Of a DNA stretch of 64,000 bases, positions 8,404 to 17,059 are shown in pieces. Both the position numbers and the translations under genes were made by a program. The stretch spans positions 1 to 64,000 of the forward strand of contig NZ_WEIO01000007.1 in the NCBI RefSeq assembly GCF_009183655.1, read 5' to 3'. Numbering within the stretch: position 1 is the stretch's first letter; each line of letters opens with the position of its first letter. Source of the stretch: Bacillus aerolatus (GTDB lineage Bacteria > Bacillota > Bacilli > Bacillales > Domibacillaceae). A model generated the notes under the pieces. That model was not told the DNA's origin, did no database searches, and worked only from the letters and a program-made list of their open reading frames with translations.

Positions 8404-9870
8404 ATGGTTGAAAGAGTACCGAATTGGTTAAAGCAACGGGCCTTTTTGACCCCCGAGCGGCCGGCTCTTTTTTTTGAGGGGAGCAAATGGACGTTTGCTG
8501 AACTTTATGAAAAAGCGCTGCGTCAGGCAGCTGCTCTGGAGAAAGCCGGGTTCAAGGAAGGGGGTCGGATCGGACTGCTCGTACAAAATACAGGGAAAGC
8601 GGTTTGGATGATTCATGCGCTGCAACAGCTGGGCGCTTCCGCTGTTCTCTTGAATCATCGACTGACAGAGAGCGAATTGCTGTGGCAGCTTGAAGATGCG
8701 GAAGTGGCAGGAGTGGTCTATGACCCCGCCTGCCGGCAGCTTGCTGAAGAAATGAGCGGCCGGTTTCTGTGTATAGATTTATCTAGTTTGCCGCTCTCGG
8801 AGCCTTTTCCGAGCCGTGAGGAATTTTCTCTGGATGACACTTGTTCTATTATGTATACGTCCGGCACAACTGGGAAACCGAAAGGAGTGCAGCAAACGTA
8901 TGGAAACCATTGGTGGAGTGCGGCTGGCTCAGCTTTAAATTTAGGATTGCATGAAAAAGACTGCTGGCTTTGCGCCGTTCCGCTTTTTCATATAAGCGGC
9001 TATTCGATTTTAATGAGAAGTGTCATTTATGGCATGCCTGTCCGGTTGTATACGCAATTTGATGAAGTGGAAATCAATGATGCGCTTAAGAGAGGAGAAG
9101 GGACGATCATTTCCGTCGTATCAGCGATGCTGAGCCGTCTGCTTCATTCTCTGGAAGGAAGCTATCACCCGGACTTTCGCTGCATGCTTCTCGGCGGCGG
9201 GCCGGCTCCGAAACCGCTGCTTGAAGCATGTGCAGAAAAACAAATTCCCGTCTTCCAAACGTATGGAATGACTGAAACGTCTTCGCAGATTGTGACGCTG
9301 CCGCCTGAGTACAGTTTGACAAAGCTTGGCTCTGCCGGCAAACCGCTTTTTCCATGCCAGTTAAAGATTGATTCTAAAGGGAAAGGCTCCCCTTTTACAG
9401 AAGGCGAAATTCTTGTCAAAGGACCGAACGTGACATCAGGCTATATTAAGCGGGAAGAAGCGAACAGCATTTCTTTTACAGACGGCTGGTTTCATACAGG
9501 AGATATCGGTTATGTAGATGAAGAGGGCTTTTTATTCGTATTGGACCGCCGTTCTGATTTAATTATTTCAGGCGGAGAAAATGTGTACCCGGCAGAAATA
9601 GAGTCGGTCCTGCTTGATCACCCGGCGCTGATCGATGCCGGCGTAGTCGGCGTGCCCGATGAAAAGTGGGGACAGGTACCCGCTGCTTTCGTTGTGACAA
9701 AAGAGCCGGTAAATGAAATGGAATTGCTTGGTTTTTGTAAGAACCGGCTTGCGAAGTATAAATGTCCGGCTTACTTTATCACACTCAACGCATTGCCGCG
9801 AAATGCGTCTAGGAAATTGCTGCGGCGCGAATTAAAAGCTGAATTTGAAAAGAGGCAAAAAAAGACTTGA
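8404..9870 (+). CDS. menE: o-succinylbenzoate--CoA ligase MenE
   Basis: A 488-residue ANL-superfamily adenylate-forming enzyme that activates o-succinylbenzoate with ATP and CoA. Motifs: P-loop YTSGTTGKPKGV, GMTETSSQ, DGWFHTGDIG, the hinge DRRSDLIISGGENVYPAEIE, and the C-terminal catalytic Lys region (PRNASRKLLRRE). The ATG at 8404 is chosen because AGGAGG (8391-8396) is spaced 7 nt; an in-frame ATG at 8398 is too close. The last gene of the men cluster, it ends inside a shared bidirectional terminator. Confidence 0.95.
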   Translation: MVERVPNWLKQRAFLTPERPALFFEGSKWTFAELYEKALRQAAALEKAGFKEGGRIGLLVQNTGKAVWMIHALQQLGASAVLLNHRLTESELLWQLEDAEVAGVVYDPACRQLAEEMSGRFLCIDLSSLPLSEPFPSREEFSLDDTCSIMYTSGTTGKPKGVQQTYGNHWWSAAGSALNLGLHEKDCWLCAVPLFHISGYSILMRSVIYGMPVRLYTQFDEVEINDALKRGEGTIISVVSAMLSRLLHSLEGSYHPDFRCMLLGGGPAPKPLLEACAEKQIPVFQTYGMTETSSQIVTLPPEYSLTKLGSAGKPLFPCQLKIDSKGKGSPFTEGEILVKGPNVTSGYIKREEANSISFTDGWFHTGDIGYVDEEGFLFVLDRRSDLIISGGENVYPAEIESVLLDHPALIDAGVVGVPDEKWGQVPAAFVVTKEPVNEMELLGFCKNRLAKYKCPAYFITLNALPRNASRKLLRRELKAEFEKRQKKT

Positions 9871-9897
9871 AACAGTGACGTTTCAAGTCTTTTTTTT
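9858..9897. terminator. Bidirectional terminator menE / yidD
   Basis: A 12-bp stem AAGACTTGAAAC / GTTTCAAGTCTT flanked by A- and T-runs overlaps the menE stop codon and lies between convergent genes. Confidence 0.88.
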
Positions 9898-10125
9898 GCG
9901 ATCTGTCCAGTTTTCCGGAACAAAATCAAACCCTCCCGGATGAAAAGGGTGACATTTCAATAGGCGGACAACGGTTAAATAACCGCCTTTCCATGCGCCG
10001 AACCGCTTCACCGCTTCCAGGCCGTAATGAGAGCACGTCGGATGAAATCGGCAAGTAGGCGGCTTTAACGGAGAAATAATTTTTTGATAAAACCGAATCA
10101 TGAAAATAAAAAATGGTTTCAGCAT
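9883..10125 (-). CDS. yidD: Membrane protein insertion efficiency factor YidD (YtjA)
   Basis: An 80-residue YidD-family protein. It starts with an amphipathic segment ([20 protein letters not shown]) followed by the family signature [14 protein letters not shown] and [13 protein letters not shown], with the conserved Cys and His residues. YidD assists YidC-dependent membrane protein insertion at the inner leaflet. It starts 13 nt after the stop of the upstream small peptide gene on the same strand, suggesting a two-gene transcript. Confidence 0.93.
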   Translation of the reverse strand: MLKPFFIFMIRFYQKIISPLKPPTCRFHPTCSHYGLEAVKRFGAWKGGYLTVVRLLKCHPFHPGGFDFVPENWTDRKKKT

Positions 10126-10138
10126 GAAAAGTCCGCCT

Positions 10139-10303
10139 TTACTTTGAGTTTGTTTCTTTTTGGCGGTCTTCCGGCGGCAAATGCGGGTTATTCTCTATCG
10201 GATCGATGGTATGCTTAAATTGGTAGCCTTTGTTCACAGTGAATACGGACAGCAAAATGACTACTGCAATAATAATAAAAGAAATCGTCATGATAATAGC
10301 CAA
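10139..10303 (-). CDS. ytzI: YtzI-like small single-span membrane peptide
   Basis: A 54-residue protein read from a TTG start at 10303 with AGGAGG 8 nt upstream. Residues 2-22 ([20 protein letters not shown]) form one hydrophobic span; the C-terminal half is polar and Pro/Glu-rich ([16 protein letters not shown]). It resembles B. subtilis YtzI, a small protein of unknown function in the same neighbourhood. The symbol is from recollection of that family, so moderate certainty. Confidence 0.7.
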   Translation of the reverse strand: MAIIMTISFIIIAVVILLSVFTVNKGYQFKHTIDPIENNPHLPPEDRQKETNSK

Positions 10304-10366
10304 TTAAATTCCCTCCTGTGTTTATTTTACCACTTTTTTCGCTCATTTGCAGAAAGGAAATCAAAT

Positions 10367-10391
10367 GTTTTAAACGAAGGTGAAAGGGTAA
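10367..10391 (+). promoter_or_regulatory. Putative sigma-B promoter of dps
   Basis: GTTTTA (10367-10372) and GGGTAA (10386-10391) are spaced 13 bp, close to the sigma-B consensus GTTTAA-N12-15-GGGTAT and 41 nt before dps. B. subtilis dps is a sigma-B gene, which supports the reading. Confidence 0.6.
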
Positions 10392-10431
10392 TAACTAAAA
10401 AGCAGGATAAGTGACAGGAGGAATACGGTTT

Positions 10432-10872
10432 ATGTCTAAACAATTAATTAGCAGTGTCAATCAACAAATCGCCAACTGGACAGTGATGTATACGAAATTA
10501 CATAATTATCACTGGTTTGTAAAAGGTCCGCAATTTTTTGCACTCCATGAAAAATTTGAAGAGTTTTACACAGAAGCAGGTGTCCATATTGATGAATTAG
10601 CTGAACGTCTGCTTGCACTTGAAGGAGAACCGGTTGCTACGCTGAAAGAGTCTTTGGAAATGGCGACGGTAAAAGAAGCAGAAGGAAAAGAAACAGCTGA
10701 ACAAATGGTGCAATCGACAGTCGAGGACTTTACAACAATGATTAACGAATTGAAAGAAGCGATGGAACTCGCTGCGGAAGTAAATGACGAAACAACGGGC
10801 GACATGCTGCTCTCCATTCACCAAGGGCTTGAGAAGCACGTGTGGATGTTAAACTCATTCTTAGGCAAATAA
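10432..10872 (+). CDS. dps: Dps-family ferritin-like DNA-binding/stress protein
   Basis: A 146-residue Dps mini-ferritin. It has the inter-subunit ferroxidase signature: [20 protein letters not shown] followed by [14 protein letters not shown], i.e. His, Asp and Glu ligands across the dimer interface. It oxidises Fe(II) with H2O2, stores iron and shields DNA. The ATG at 10432 has AGGAGG 9 nt upstream; an upstream in-frame GTG at 10411 would include the SD sequence. It is preceded by a sigma-B-like promoter and followed by its own terminator, so probably monocistronic. Confidence 0.94.
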   Translation: MSKQLISSVNQQIANWTVMYTKLHNYHWFVKGPQFFALHEKFEEFYTEAGVHIDELAERLLALEGEPVATLKESLEMATVKEAEGKETAEQMVQSTVEDFTTMINELKEAMELAAEVNDETTGDMLLSIHQGLEKHVWMLNSFLGK

Positions 10873-10878
10873 ATGAAT

Positions 10879-10911
10879 AAAAAGGATGTTCCCGCGGGAA
10901 CATCCTTTTTT
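10879..10911 (+). terminator. Terminator of dps
   Basis: Near-perfect stem AAAAAGGATGTTCCC / GGGAACATCCTTTTT with a GC turn and T-run, 7 nt after the stop; also usable by the convergent gene. Confidence 0.9.
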
Positions 10912-10916
10912 ATGTA

Positions 10917-11165
10917 TTAATGATACATCCGTTTCTCACCGAGGGTGTGGTCTATATCGTGAGTATCGAATTTCTGCTTTAGTGCTTCGAATAAATAGAG
11001 GCGGAAAAAGTAAGCCAGTTCTTCCTCGTTTAACTCTTTAATCATTCCTAAAATCTCTTTCTGAGACAATTGCTCAAGGACAGTTAATGTAATCATGTCC
11101 AAATCTTCTTCTGTTCCCTGAAGCCTTCCGCGGTAAATTTGAAACAGTTCATCTACCAATTTCAA
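10917..11165 (-). CDS. Small conserved Bacillales protein (DUF6154-like)
   Basis: 82 residues from a TTG at 11165 (AAGGAGAGG 6 nt upstream), reading MKLVDELFQIYRGRL at the start. It is wholly helical and acidic with no membrane segment, and the middle has a repeated helix pattern (VLEQLSQKEILGMIKELNEEEL). It resembles the DUF6154 family of short Bacillus proteins, recalled rather than searched. Function unknown. It is divergent from the next gene, with a 9-bp inverted repeat between them. Confidence 0.65.
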   Translation of the reverse strand: MKLVDELFQIYRGRLQGTEEDLDMITLTVLEQLSQKEILGMIKELNEEELAYFFRLYLFEALKQKFDTHDIDHTLGEKRMYH

Positions 11166-11275
11166 GTTGATCCTCTCCTTTGCTTTCAAAAGTGTGTGTT
11201 TTACCTCCCAGTCCCTTATATCATTTATACCCCAAATCAACTGAATAAACCAGAGAATATGTCAGAGAAGAAAAT

Positions 11276-11305
11276 GCTTAATCGCATTCATTTTTACGAT
11301 TAAGC
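11276..11305. repeat. 9-bp inverted repeat in a divergent intergenic region
   Basis: GCTTAATCG (11276-11284) and CGATTAAGC (11297-11305) form a perfect inverted repeat between two divergent small genes. It could be an operator or a short leader hairpin. Confidence 0.5.
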
Positions 11306-11335
11306 AGGGAAAGATAAGGAGAGGAGGTGTCAAAA

Positions 11336-11650
11336 TTGCAGGAAGAGAAAAAAACTTACTACATTTCACTTGCCAATGGAGAGATTATGCGGCAGTCGAC
11401 GGTGTCTCCTTGGAATTTTAAGATTTATGCGACAGACGATGAAATTACGAACTTGAGGGAACTGTTCGATGCTAACTATTCAACGGAATGGGAAAACTTC
11501 TTTCGGGCTCACGTGCCGTACGTTCAATATCATTATGACCGTGAAAATGACCGTTATGACGGCAATATGAAGAAAATTTACGAAACGATTTATGAGCTTG
11601 GCGATGAAGAAGCAAAACAGCATGTGAAAGAGATGTGGAGTATAGAATGA
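11336..11650 (+). CDS. Conserved Bacillales small protein, unknown function
   Basis: 104 residues from TTG 11336 with GAGGAGG 8 nt upstream (a GTG at 11327 overlaps that site). It has an N-terminal beta-like stretch (KTYYISLANGEI), then a Trp/Tyr-rich body (STEWENFFRAHVPYVQYHYD) and a helical end. There is no signal peptide or membrane span. I recognise it as a conserved neighbour of ytkD in Bacillus but cannot assign a biochemical role. Downstream are the Nudix and hydrolase genes on the same strand. Confidence 0.7.
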   Translation: MQEEKKTYYISLANGEIMRQSTVSPWNFKIYATDDEITNLRELFDANYSTEWENFFRAHVPYVQYHYDRENDRYDGNMKKIYETIYELGDEEAKQHVKEMWSIE

Positions 11651-11781
11651 ATAAGACTTTGCTCGCCTCTGAAGAGAAAAATAAGGTATAATGAATTCAA
11701 GCTAGAGAAGATCTACGAGCTGCCGGCAGAAGAAATAGCCGGCTGTTTGTGCACGCTGGATATAGAGGCAGGGGAGAGGGC

Positions 11782-12261
11782 ATGTTTGAATTTATTGATG
11801 AGAATGGCTGCCAGGTGACACTTGCCTATGAAAGAGAGGCCTTTTCACTGCCGGCCCGGCACGTCATTGTCTTTTGCCGTTTTGAACGAAAATGGCTGCT
11901 GACGCTTCACCCGAAGCGGGGGCTTGAATGCCCTGGCGGTAAAGTGGAGACTGGGGAAACAGTAGAAGAAGCAGCAAAGCGGGAAGTGTTGGAAGAAACG
12001 GGTGCGATTGTGACAAAGCTGCATTTCGTCGGTGAATATTTTGTCAGGCGTTCGAAAATGCCTTTTGTAAAGGCGATTTTTTTTGCGGAAATAGGGAAGA
12101 TAGAAAAAAAGGAAGATTATTTGGAAACAGCAGGTCCGGTTTTGTTCGATCAAGATTTGCTCACTGAAAGAATGGACAGCCGCTTCAGCTTTTTAATGAA
12201 AGATGAAGTAGTGGAGAGGACACTGGACTTTTTAACGTATAAACAATGGCTAGAACAATAA
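11782..12261 (+). CDS. ytkD: Nudix hydrolase YtkD
   Basis: A 159-residue Nudix enzyme. The Nudix box begins GGKVETGETVEEAAKREVLE and ends ETGA, exactly matching GX5EX7REUXEEXGU, with the Mg-binding Glu residues present. B. subtilis YtkD hydrolyses 8-oxo-dGTP and other NTPs and has been linked to RNA 5'-pyrophosphate removal. The ATG at 11782 follows GGGGAGAGG; an in-frame upstream ATG at 11749 has no good site. It is followed 16 nt later by ytmA on the same strand. Confidence 0.9.
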   Translation: MFEFIDENGCQVTLAYEREAFSLPARHVIVFCRFERKWLLTLHPKRGLECPGGKVETGETVEEAAKREVLEETGAIVTKLHFVGEYFVRRSKMPFVKAIFFAEIGKIEKKEDYLETAGPVLFDQDLLTERMDSRFSFLMKDEVVERTLDFLTYKQWLEQ

Positions 12262-12277
12262 TGAACGTGGTGATGAT

Positions 12278-13057
12278 ATGGAAAGAATCATTGACTGTTT
12301 TCGCTTTCCTTCTCCCAACCCACATGTTTTGCTGTCAATGGTTACATATTGGGCGGGAGGATTGAAGGTGAAGGGAATGCTGGCGGAACCGGCAGCGGAG
12401 GGAAATTATGACGGCTTTCTTTACTTGCGCGGCGGCATCAAAAATGTCGGAATGGTGCGTCCAGCCCGAATTGCCCAATTTGCTGCAGAAGGTTTTATCG
12501 TATTCGCCCCTTTTTACCGCGGCAACCGTGGGGGAGAGGGGAATGAGGATTTTGCCGGGGAAGACAGAGAAGATGCTTTTTCAGGCTTTGAACTGCTGGA
12601 ATCTCATCCAAGAGTGACCGATCGGGTGCATGTATTCGGATTTTCAAGAGGCGGTGTGATGGCGCTTCTCACTGCACTGGAAAAAGAAAACACGGCTTCC
12701 CTTGTCACATGGGGCGGCGTATCCGATATGATTTTAACATATGAAGAGAGAAAAGATCTGCGCCGGATGATGAAACGGGTGATCGGCAGCAGTCCATATA
12801 AGCAGGAGGAATTGTATACGTGGCGCACACCGCTCTATGAACTGGAAAGATTAAAGGCGCCTATATTGATTATTCATGGATTAAAAGATGAAAACGTTTC
12901 ACCCGAGCACGCATACCGTCTGGAAAAACGGCTGAAACAAGTGGAACATCCGGCAGAAACGTGGTATTTTGGTCAATATGATCACTATTTTCCACCAGCT
13001 GTCAACAGAAAACTGGTAGCTGACTTGTGCGGCTGGATGAAAAAGCAACGGCTTTAA
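12278..13057 (+). CDS. ytmA: Alpha/beta hydrolase YtmA (prolyl-oligopeptidase-like)
   Basis: A 259-residue cytoplasmic alpha/beta hydrolase. Nucleophile elbow GFSRGG, acid in ILIIHGLKDENV, catalytic His in YFGQYDHYFPP. An N-terminal beta-sheet portion (VTYWAGGLKVKGML) resembles acyl-peptide hydrolase-like enzymes. The substrate is unknown. It lies between ytkD and ytmB as in B. subtilis, and ytmB starts 27 nt after its stop, so the three are probably one transcript ending at the terminator near 13340. Confidence 0.88.
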   Translation: MERIIDCFRFPSPNPHVLLSMVTYWAGGLKVKGMLAEPAAEGNYDGFLYLRGGIKNVGMVRPARIAQFAAEGFIVFAPFYRGNRGGEGNEDFAGEDREDAFSGFELLESHPRVTDRVHVFGFSRGGVMALLTALEKENTASLVTWGGVSDMILTYEERKDLRRMMKRVIGSSPYKQEELYTWRTPLYELERLKAPILIIHGLKDENVSPEHAYRLEKRLKQVEHPAETWYFGQYDHYFPPAVNRKLVADLCGWMKKQRL

Positions 13058-13083
13058 AAAGAACGATCAAAGGGGGGGATGGC

Positions 13084-13326
13084 ATGGGCATGCCACTGGA
13101 GTTGAACACAATCATCGTAACAAAAGGGAAAGAGCAGCGGCAGAAAGAAAACTTGTTTTCGTTGAAAAAAGCAGGTTACCGTCTTTATCCGCTCGACATT
13201 CCTATTCACGTTTATAAAACAAAAGACGGAGATATCTGCGGCACAGCTGTGATCGAAAAAGTGGAATGGGAAAAAGATGAGACGAAGATTACATACAGAC
13301 TAACTTCTTTAAATTCAATCAATTAA
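13084..13326 (+). CDS. ytmB: YtmB (DUF2584) small protein
   Basis: An 80-residue soluble protein with a run of G (GGGGGG) as the ribosome site before ATG 13084. It is beta-rich with LNTIIVTKGKEQRQKEN near the start and alternating strands; no catalytic motif is visible. It matches the DUF2584 family found next to pckA in Bacillus. Function unknown. Confidence 0.8.
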   Translation: MGMPLELNTIIVTKGKEQRQKENLFSLKKAGYRLYPLDIPIHVYKTKDGDICGTAVIEKVEWEKDETKITYRLTSLNSIN

Positions 13327-13338
13327 ATAGATAACACG

Positions 13339-13373
13339 AAAAAAGAGTGCGCCGCATTGTGGCACACTCTTTT
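13339..13373. terminator. Bidirectional terminator ytmB / pckA
   Basis: Stem AAAAGAGTGcGCC / GGCaCACTCTTTT with T-rich flanks on both strands, between convergent genes. Confidence 0.85.
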
Positions 13374-13382
13374 GTCTCTTTA

Positions 13383-14969
13383 TTAGATTTGTGGTCCGCC
13401 CACTTCAATGATTTCTTTTGATACGTTAGAGAACTTTTTGAAGTTTTCACGGAATTTGCCGGCAAGTTCTGCGGCTTTTGTCATGAAAGCATCTTCATCC
13501 GCCCATGATTTACGCGGAATTAAGACATCATCCGGAACACCAGGAACGTGCAACGGGATTTGCAAGCCGAACGTTTTTGTTGTGTACGTTTCTACGTTGT
13601 TCAGTTCGCCTTCGAGAGCTGCCTGCACCATCGCGCGTGTGTACGCAAGCTTCATGCGGGAACCGACGCCGTATTCTCCGCCAGTCCAGCCTGTATTCAC
13701 TAAGAATACTTGAACGTTATGCTCATCGATTTTCTTACCGAGCATTTCCGCATAGCGTGTCGCTTCAAGCGGAAGGAACGGTGAACCGAAGCAAGTGGAG
13801 AACGTCGCTTCCGGAGAAGTAACACCGCGCTCTGTGCCGGCAAGCTTTGATGTGTAGCCGCTCAGGAAGTGATACATTGCTTGTTCTTTTGATAGTTTGC
13901 TGATTGGAGGCAGAACGCCAAACGCATCAGCTGTTAAGAAAATAATTGTATTTGGATGGCCGGCCACGCTTGGATCAACGATGTTGTCGATTGCTTGCAG
14001 CGGGTAAGCGGCACGTGTGTTTTCTGTCAGGCTGTTATCATTATAATCTGGTACGCGGGACTCTTCGTCAAGAACGACATTTTCAAGCACGGAGCCGAAG
14101 CGGATAGCGTCGAAAATTTGCGGTTCTTTTTCACGGGAAAGCCCGATCGTTTTCGCGTAGCAGCCACCTTCAATGTTGAAGACGCCGTTAGATGACCAGC
14201 CATGCTCGTCATCGCCGATTAAGCGGCGGTTCGGGTCGGCGCTCAATGTTGTTTTGCCCGTGCCGGAAAGGCCGAAAAATAAAGCAACATCGCCTTCGTA
14301 GCCGACGTTCGCCGAGCAGTGCATAGATAAAATATCGTTTTCGGGAAGAAGGAAGTTCATGACAGAGAAAATGGATTTTTTCATTTCGCCTGCATATTCC
14401 GTTCCGCCAATTAGGACGATGCGGCGCTCAAAGGAAACGATAATGAACGTTTCTGACTTTGTGCCGTCAACAGCCGGATCTGCTTTAAAGTTTGGCGCAG
14501 ATACGATCGTAAAGCCGGCTTGGTGATTTTCTAACTCTTCTTCTGTCGGACGGATGAAGAGCTGGTGGGCAAACAAGTTGTGCCATGCGTATTCGTTAAT
14601 GACTTGAATGGGCAGGCGGTGTGTTTTATCGGCTCCTGCAAATCCTTTGAAAACGAAAAGTTCTTCTTTTTCCCTTAAGTAGTTGATCACTTTCGTGTAT
14701 AATTGATCAAATACTTCAACGGAGATCGGTTCGTTGACTGGGCCCCAGTCGATTTTATTTTTTACTGATGGTTCCTCCACGATAAATTTATCTTTAGGGG
14801 AACGTCCAGTATATTTGCCTGTTTCAGCGCGCACGGCTCCTGTAGCTGTTAAAACGCCTTCTTGGCGATTAAGTACTTTTTCTACGAGCAGTGGCACAGA
14901 CGGCTGCATTGTTATGTTAGAACCATTTAACAGTTCCACAATTTCGCTTGAAACACTTACAGTTTTCAT
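13383..14969 (-). CDS. pckA: Phosphoenolpyruvate carboxykinase (ATP)
   Basis: 528 residues. Converts oxaloacetate plus ATP to PEP, CO2 and ADP, the entry to gluconeogenesis. Motifs: [10 protein letters not shown], the oxaloacetate/metal region, kinase-1a P-loop [12 protein letters not shown], metal site [10 protein letters not shown], and [23 protein letters not shown] lies upstream of the ATG. It is divergent from the metK leader with about 180 nt of AT-rich DNA between, where its promoter must lie. In B. subtilis it is glucose-repressed through CcpN; no operator is claimed here. Confidence 0.97.
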   Translation of the reverse strand: MKTVSVSSEIVELLNGSNITMQPSVPLLVEKVLNRQEGVLTATGAVRAETGKYTGRSPKDKFIVEEPSVKNKIDWGPVNEPISVEVFDQLYTKVINYLREKEELFVFKGFAGADKTHRLPIQVINEYAWHNLFAHQLFIRPTEEELENHQAGFTIVSAPNFKADPAVDGTKSETFIIVSFERRIVLIGGTEYAGEMKKSIFSVMNFLLPENDILSMHCSANVGYEGDVALFFGLSGTGKTTLSADPNRRLIGDDEHGWSSNGVFNIEGGCYAKTIGLSREKEPQIFDAIRFGSVLENVVLDEESRVPDYNDNSLTENTRAAYPLQAIDNIVDPSVAGHPNTIIFLTADAFGVLPPISKLSKEQAMYHFLSGYTSKLAGTERGVTSPEATFSTCFGSPFLPLEATRYAEMLGKKIDEHNVQVFLVNTGWTGGEYGVGSRMKLAYTRAMVQAALEGELNNVETYTTKTFGLQIPLHVPGVPDDVLIPRKSWADEDAFMTKAAELAGKFRENFKKFSNVSKEIIEVGGPQI

Positions 14970-15155
14970 AAGTTAATAACCATCCTTTATTTGAATTTAA
15001 ATTATTTATCTTATCATTTCTCAAAAATAGTATAACACATTTGAATTAATAGTCTATACTATTCAATCACTTTTTTTTGGTTTTTTATTATAAAAAAAGT
15101 CTTTTTTTATAATAAGAAGAAAGGCGGAAAATTGCCGATTTTTGCGTTAGATCGG

Positions 15156-15184
15156 TTGACATTGACGGCTGAATTCCGTAAGAT
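15156..15184 (+). promoter_or_regulatory. Sigma-A promoter of metK leader
   Basis: Consensus TTGACA (15156-15161) and TAAGAT (15179-15184) are spaced 17 bp; transcription would start about 10 nt before the S-box aptamer. Confidence 0.85.
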
Positions 15185-15200
15185 GGTATCTTGAACGGAT

Positions 15201-15418
15201 ACTCTTATCCTGAGCTGGCGGAGGGACAGGCCCGATGAAGCCCGGCAACCTGCTTGATCATGAACAGGCGGCAATAGAAGCTGTCTGATGCTTTTGTAAG
15301 CATTTTTCAAGACAAAGGTGCTAACCTGCAGCAAGGGCAAAACCTTGAACGATAAGAGTGAAAGGCCTATGTTGAAACGACCAACCTTTCCTCTCTTTAT
15401 TTCAGGAGGGGTTTTTTT
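15201..15418 (+). promoter_or_regulatory. SAM-I (S-box) riboswitch with terminator, upstream of metK
   Basis: P1 is a perfect 9-bp helix, ACTCTTATC / GATAAGAGT (15201-15209 with 15351-15359). It encloses the conserved S-box elements CTGGCGGAGGGAC, CCGATGAAGCCCGGCAACC and GGTGCTAACCTGCAGC. The expression platform ends in the stem AACCTTTCC / GGAGGGGTT (15383-15391 with 15405-15413) followed by a run of seven T. When SAM is abundant the terminator should form and shut off metK. Confidence 0.96.
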
Positions 15419-15504
15419 GTTTTTTAAAAGGATAAACTTAGGGAAACGAGTACCGTGCAACTAACGATCGGCGGTAAGTTGATCATTCTTAAGGAGGAAG
15501 TTTC

Positions 15505-16704
15505 ATGACAAAAAATCGTCGTCTTTTCACTTCAGAGTCAGTCACTGAAGGACATCCGGACAAAATTTGCGATCAGATTTCTGATGCCATTCTGGATGAA
15601 ATTTTATCAAAGGATCCAAATGCCCGCGTGGCAGCGGAAACATCTGTGACGACTGGCCTCGTACTAGTGGCTGGAGAAATCACAACATCATCCTATGTGG
15701 ATATTAATAAAATTGTCCGGGAAACAGTAAGAGAAATTGGCTATACGCGCGCAAAATACGGATTTGACGCAGAAACGTGTGGTGTGCTGACGTCCATTGA
15801 CGAACAGTCCCCAGATATTGCGGCTGGTGTTGATGTGGCACTGGAAGCACGTGAAGGGCAAATGAGCCATGAAGAAATTGAGGCGATCGGTGCAGGTGAT
15901 CAGGGGCTGATGTTCGGTTTTGCCTGCAACGAAACGAAAGAGTTAATGCCGCTGCCAATTTCACTGGCCCATAAACTATCCCGCCGCTTAACGGAAGTAA
16001 GAAAAGAGGAAGTGCTTCCTTATTTGCGCCCGGACGGAAAAACACAAGTGACGGTTGAGTACGATGAAAATGATAAACCGGCAAGAATTGATACGATTGT
16101 TATTTCCACTCAGCATCATCCGGAAGTTTCACTGGAGCAAATTCAGCGAAATCTTCGCGAGCATGTGATTGATCCGGTTGTTCCGGCTGAATTAATTGAT
16201 GAAGAAACAAAATTTTTCCTTAATCCGACAGGCCGTTTCGTCATCGGCGGTCCACAAGGGGATGCGGGCTTAACAGGACGCAAAATTATTGTGGATACGT
16301 ACGGCGGCTACGCGCGCCATGGCGGGGGAGCATTTTCCGGCAAGGATCCGACAAAAGTGGATCGCTCTGCAGCTTATGCCGCTCGTTATGTGGCTAAAAA
16401 TATTGTCGCGGCCGGTCTTGCGGACAAATGCGAAGTGCAGCTTGCTTATGCAATTGGTGTGGCACAGCCTGTCTCTATTGCGATCGACACGTTCGGCACT
16501 GGCACGGTGTCTGAAGAAGTGCTTGTCGAAGTGGTTCGCTCAAACTTTGACTTGCGTCCCGCGGGCATTATTAACATGCTTGGCCTGCGCCGTCCGATTT
16601 ACAAGCAAACAGCTGCTTACGGACATTTTGGCCGTACAGACGTGGATCTGCCTTGGGAAAAAACAGATAAAGCAGCTATTTTAAAAGAAATGGCAACGAA
16701 TTAA
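15505..16704 (+). CDS. metK: S-adenosylmethionine synthetase
   Basis: 399 residues. Makes SAM from methionine and ATP. Signature segments [29 protein letters not shown] (ATP-binding hexapeptide region) and [19 protein letters not shown] are intact. AAGGAGG lies before the ATG. The S-box leader couples expression to product level, a negative-feedback arrangement. A strong terminator follows. Confidence 0.98.
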   Translation: MTKNRRLFTSESVTEGHPDKICDQISDAILDEILSKDPNARVAAETSVTTGLVLVAGEITTSSYVDINKIVRETVREIGYTRAKYGFDAETCGVLTSIDEQSPDIAAGVDVALEAREGQMSHEEIEAIGAGDQGLMFGFACNETKELMPLPISLAHKLSRRLTEVRKEEVLPYLRPDGKTQVTVEYDENDKPARIDTIVISTQHHPEVSLEQIQRNLREHVIDPVVPAELIDEETKFFLNPTGRFVIGGPQGDAGLTGRKIIVDTYGGYARHGGGAFSGKDPTKVDRSAAYAARYVAKNIVAAGLADKCEVQLAYAIGVAQPVSIAIDTFGTGTVSEEVLVEVVRSNFDLRPAGIINMLGLRRPIYKQTAAYGHFGRTDVDLPWEKTDKAAILKEMATN

Positions 16705-16712
16705 TCAACTGG

Positions 16713-16752
16713 AAAAGCCTTCGAACTTATTTTGAGTTCGAAGGCTTTTTTT
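16713..16752 (+). terminator. Terminator of metK
   Basis: Stem AAAGCCTTCGAACT / AGTTCGAAGGCTTT followed by a T-run. Confidence 0.9.
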
Positions 16753-16756
16753 GTTG

Positions 16757-17059
16757 TTTAGGAAACGATAAAATTATCGCATTGAGGATAACTTTGCTAA
16801 TGGAGCGGGTCTGCATCTAGCTCCAGCGCCTAGCCCCTCGAGGTCAAATAACCTTTCCTCAATGAAGTCAAAAAGCGGACTTCTTTATAGAAAAGCGGAG
16901 CCGACTGGTCTGGGGCGACAAGCATATGCCAGTCTGACGAAATGGCGTTTTTCAGCCATGCAGTCAGACTGGCATATGACCTCGAGCTCCAAGGAGGCGC
17001 AGCTAGACATTGAGGAAAGAACATTTTTGCCTAGGGCTAATCAAGGCGCTTGCGCTTTT
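16757..17059. repeat. Dispersed hairpin repeat, copy B, with nested second copy
   Basis: A leading segment (TTTAGGAAACGATAAAAT ... GGATAACTTTGCTAATGGAG, 16757-16806) is shared with copies D and F. The element proper follows (CTAGCTCCAGCGCCTAGCCC, CTCGAGGTCAAATAACC) and closes with AAGGCGCTTGCGCTTTT. Its central hairpin GAAGTCAAAAAGCGGACTTC is interrupted before the right arm resumes (TTGAGGAAAGAAC) by a second element at 16889-17008. The closing end overlaps the last codons of ytoA. Confidence 0.8.
16889..17008. repeat. Nested repeat element inside copy B
   Basis: It begins AGAAAAGCGG and ends AGCTAGAC, the same termini as copy G. It carries its own perfect 16-bp arms CATATGCCAGTCTGAC (16923-16938) and GTCAGACTGGCATATG (16963-16978), with an inner ATGGC/GCCAT hairpin resembling the centre of copy C. 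Confidence 0.75.
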
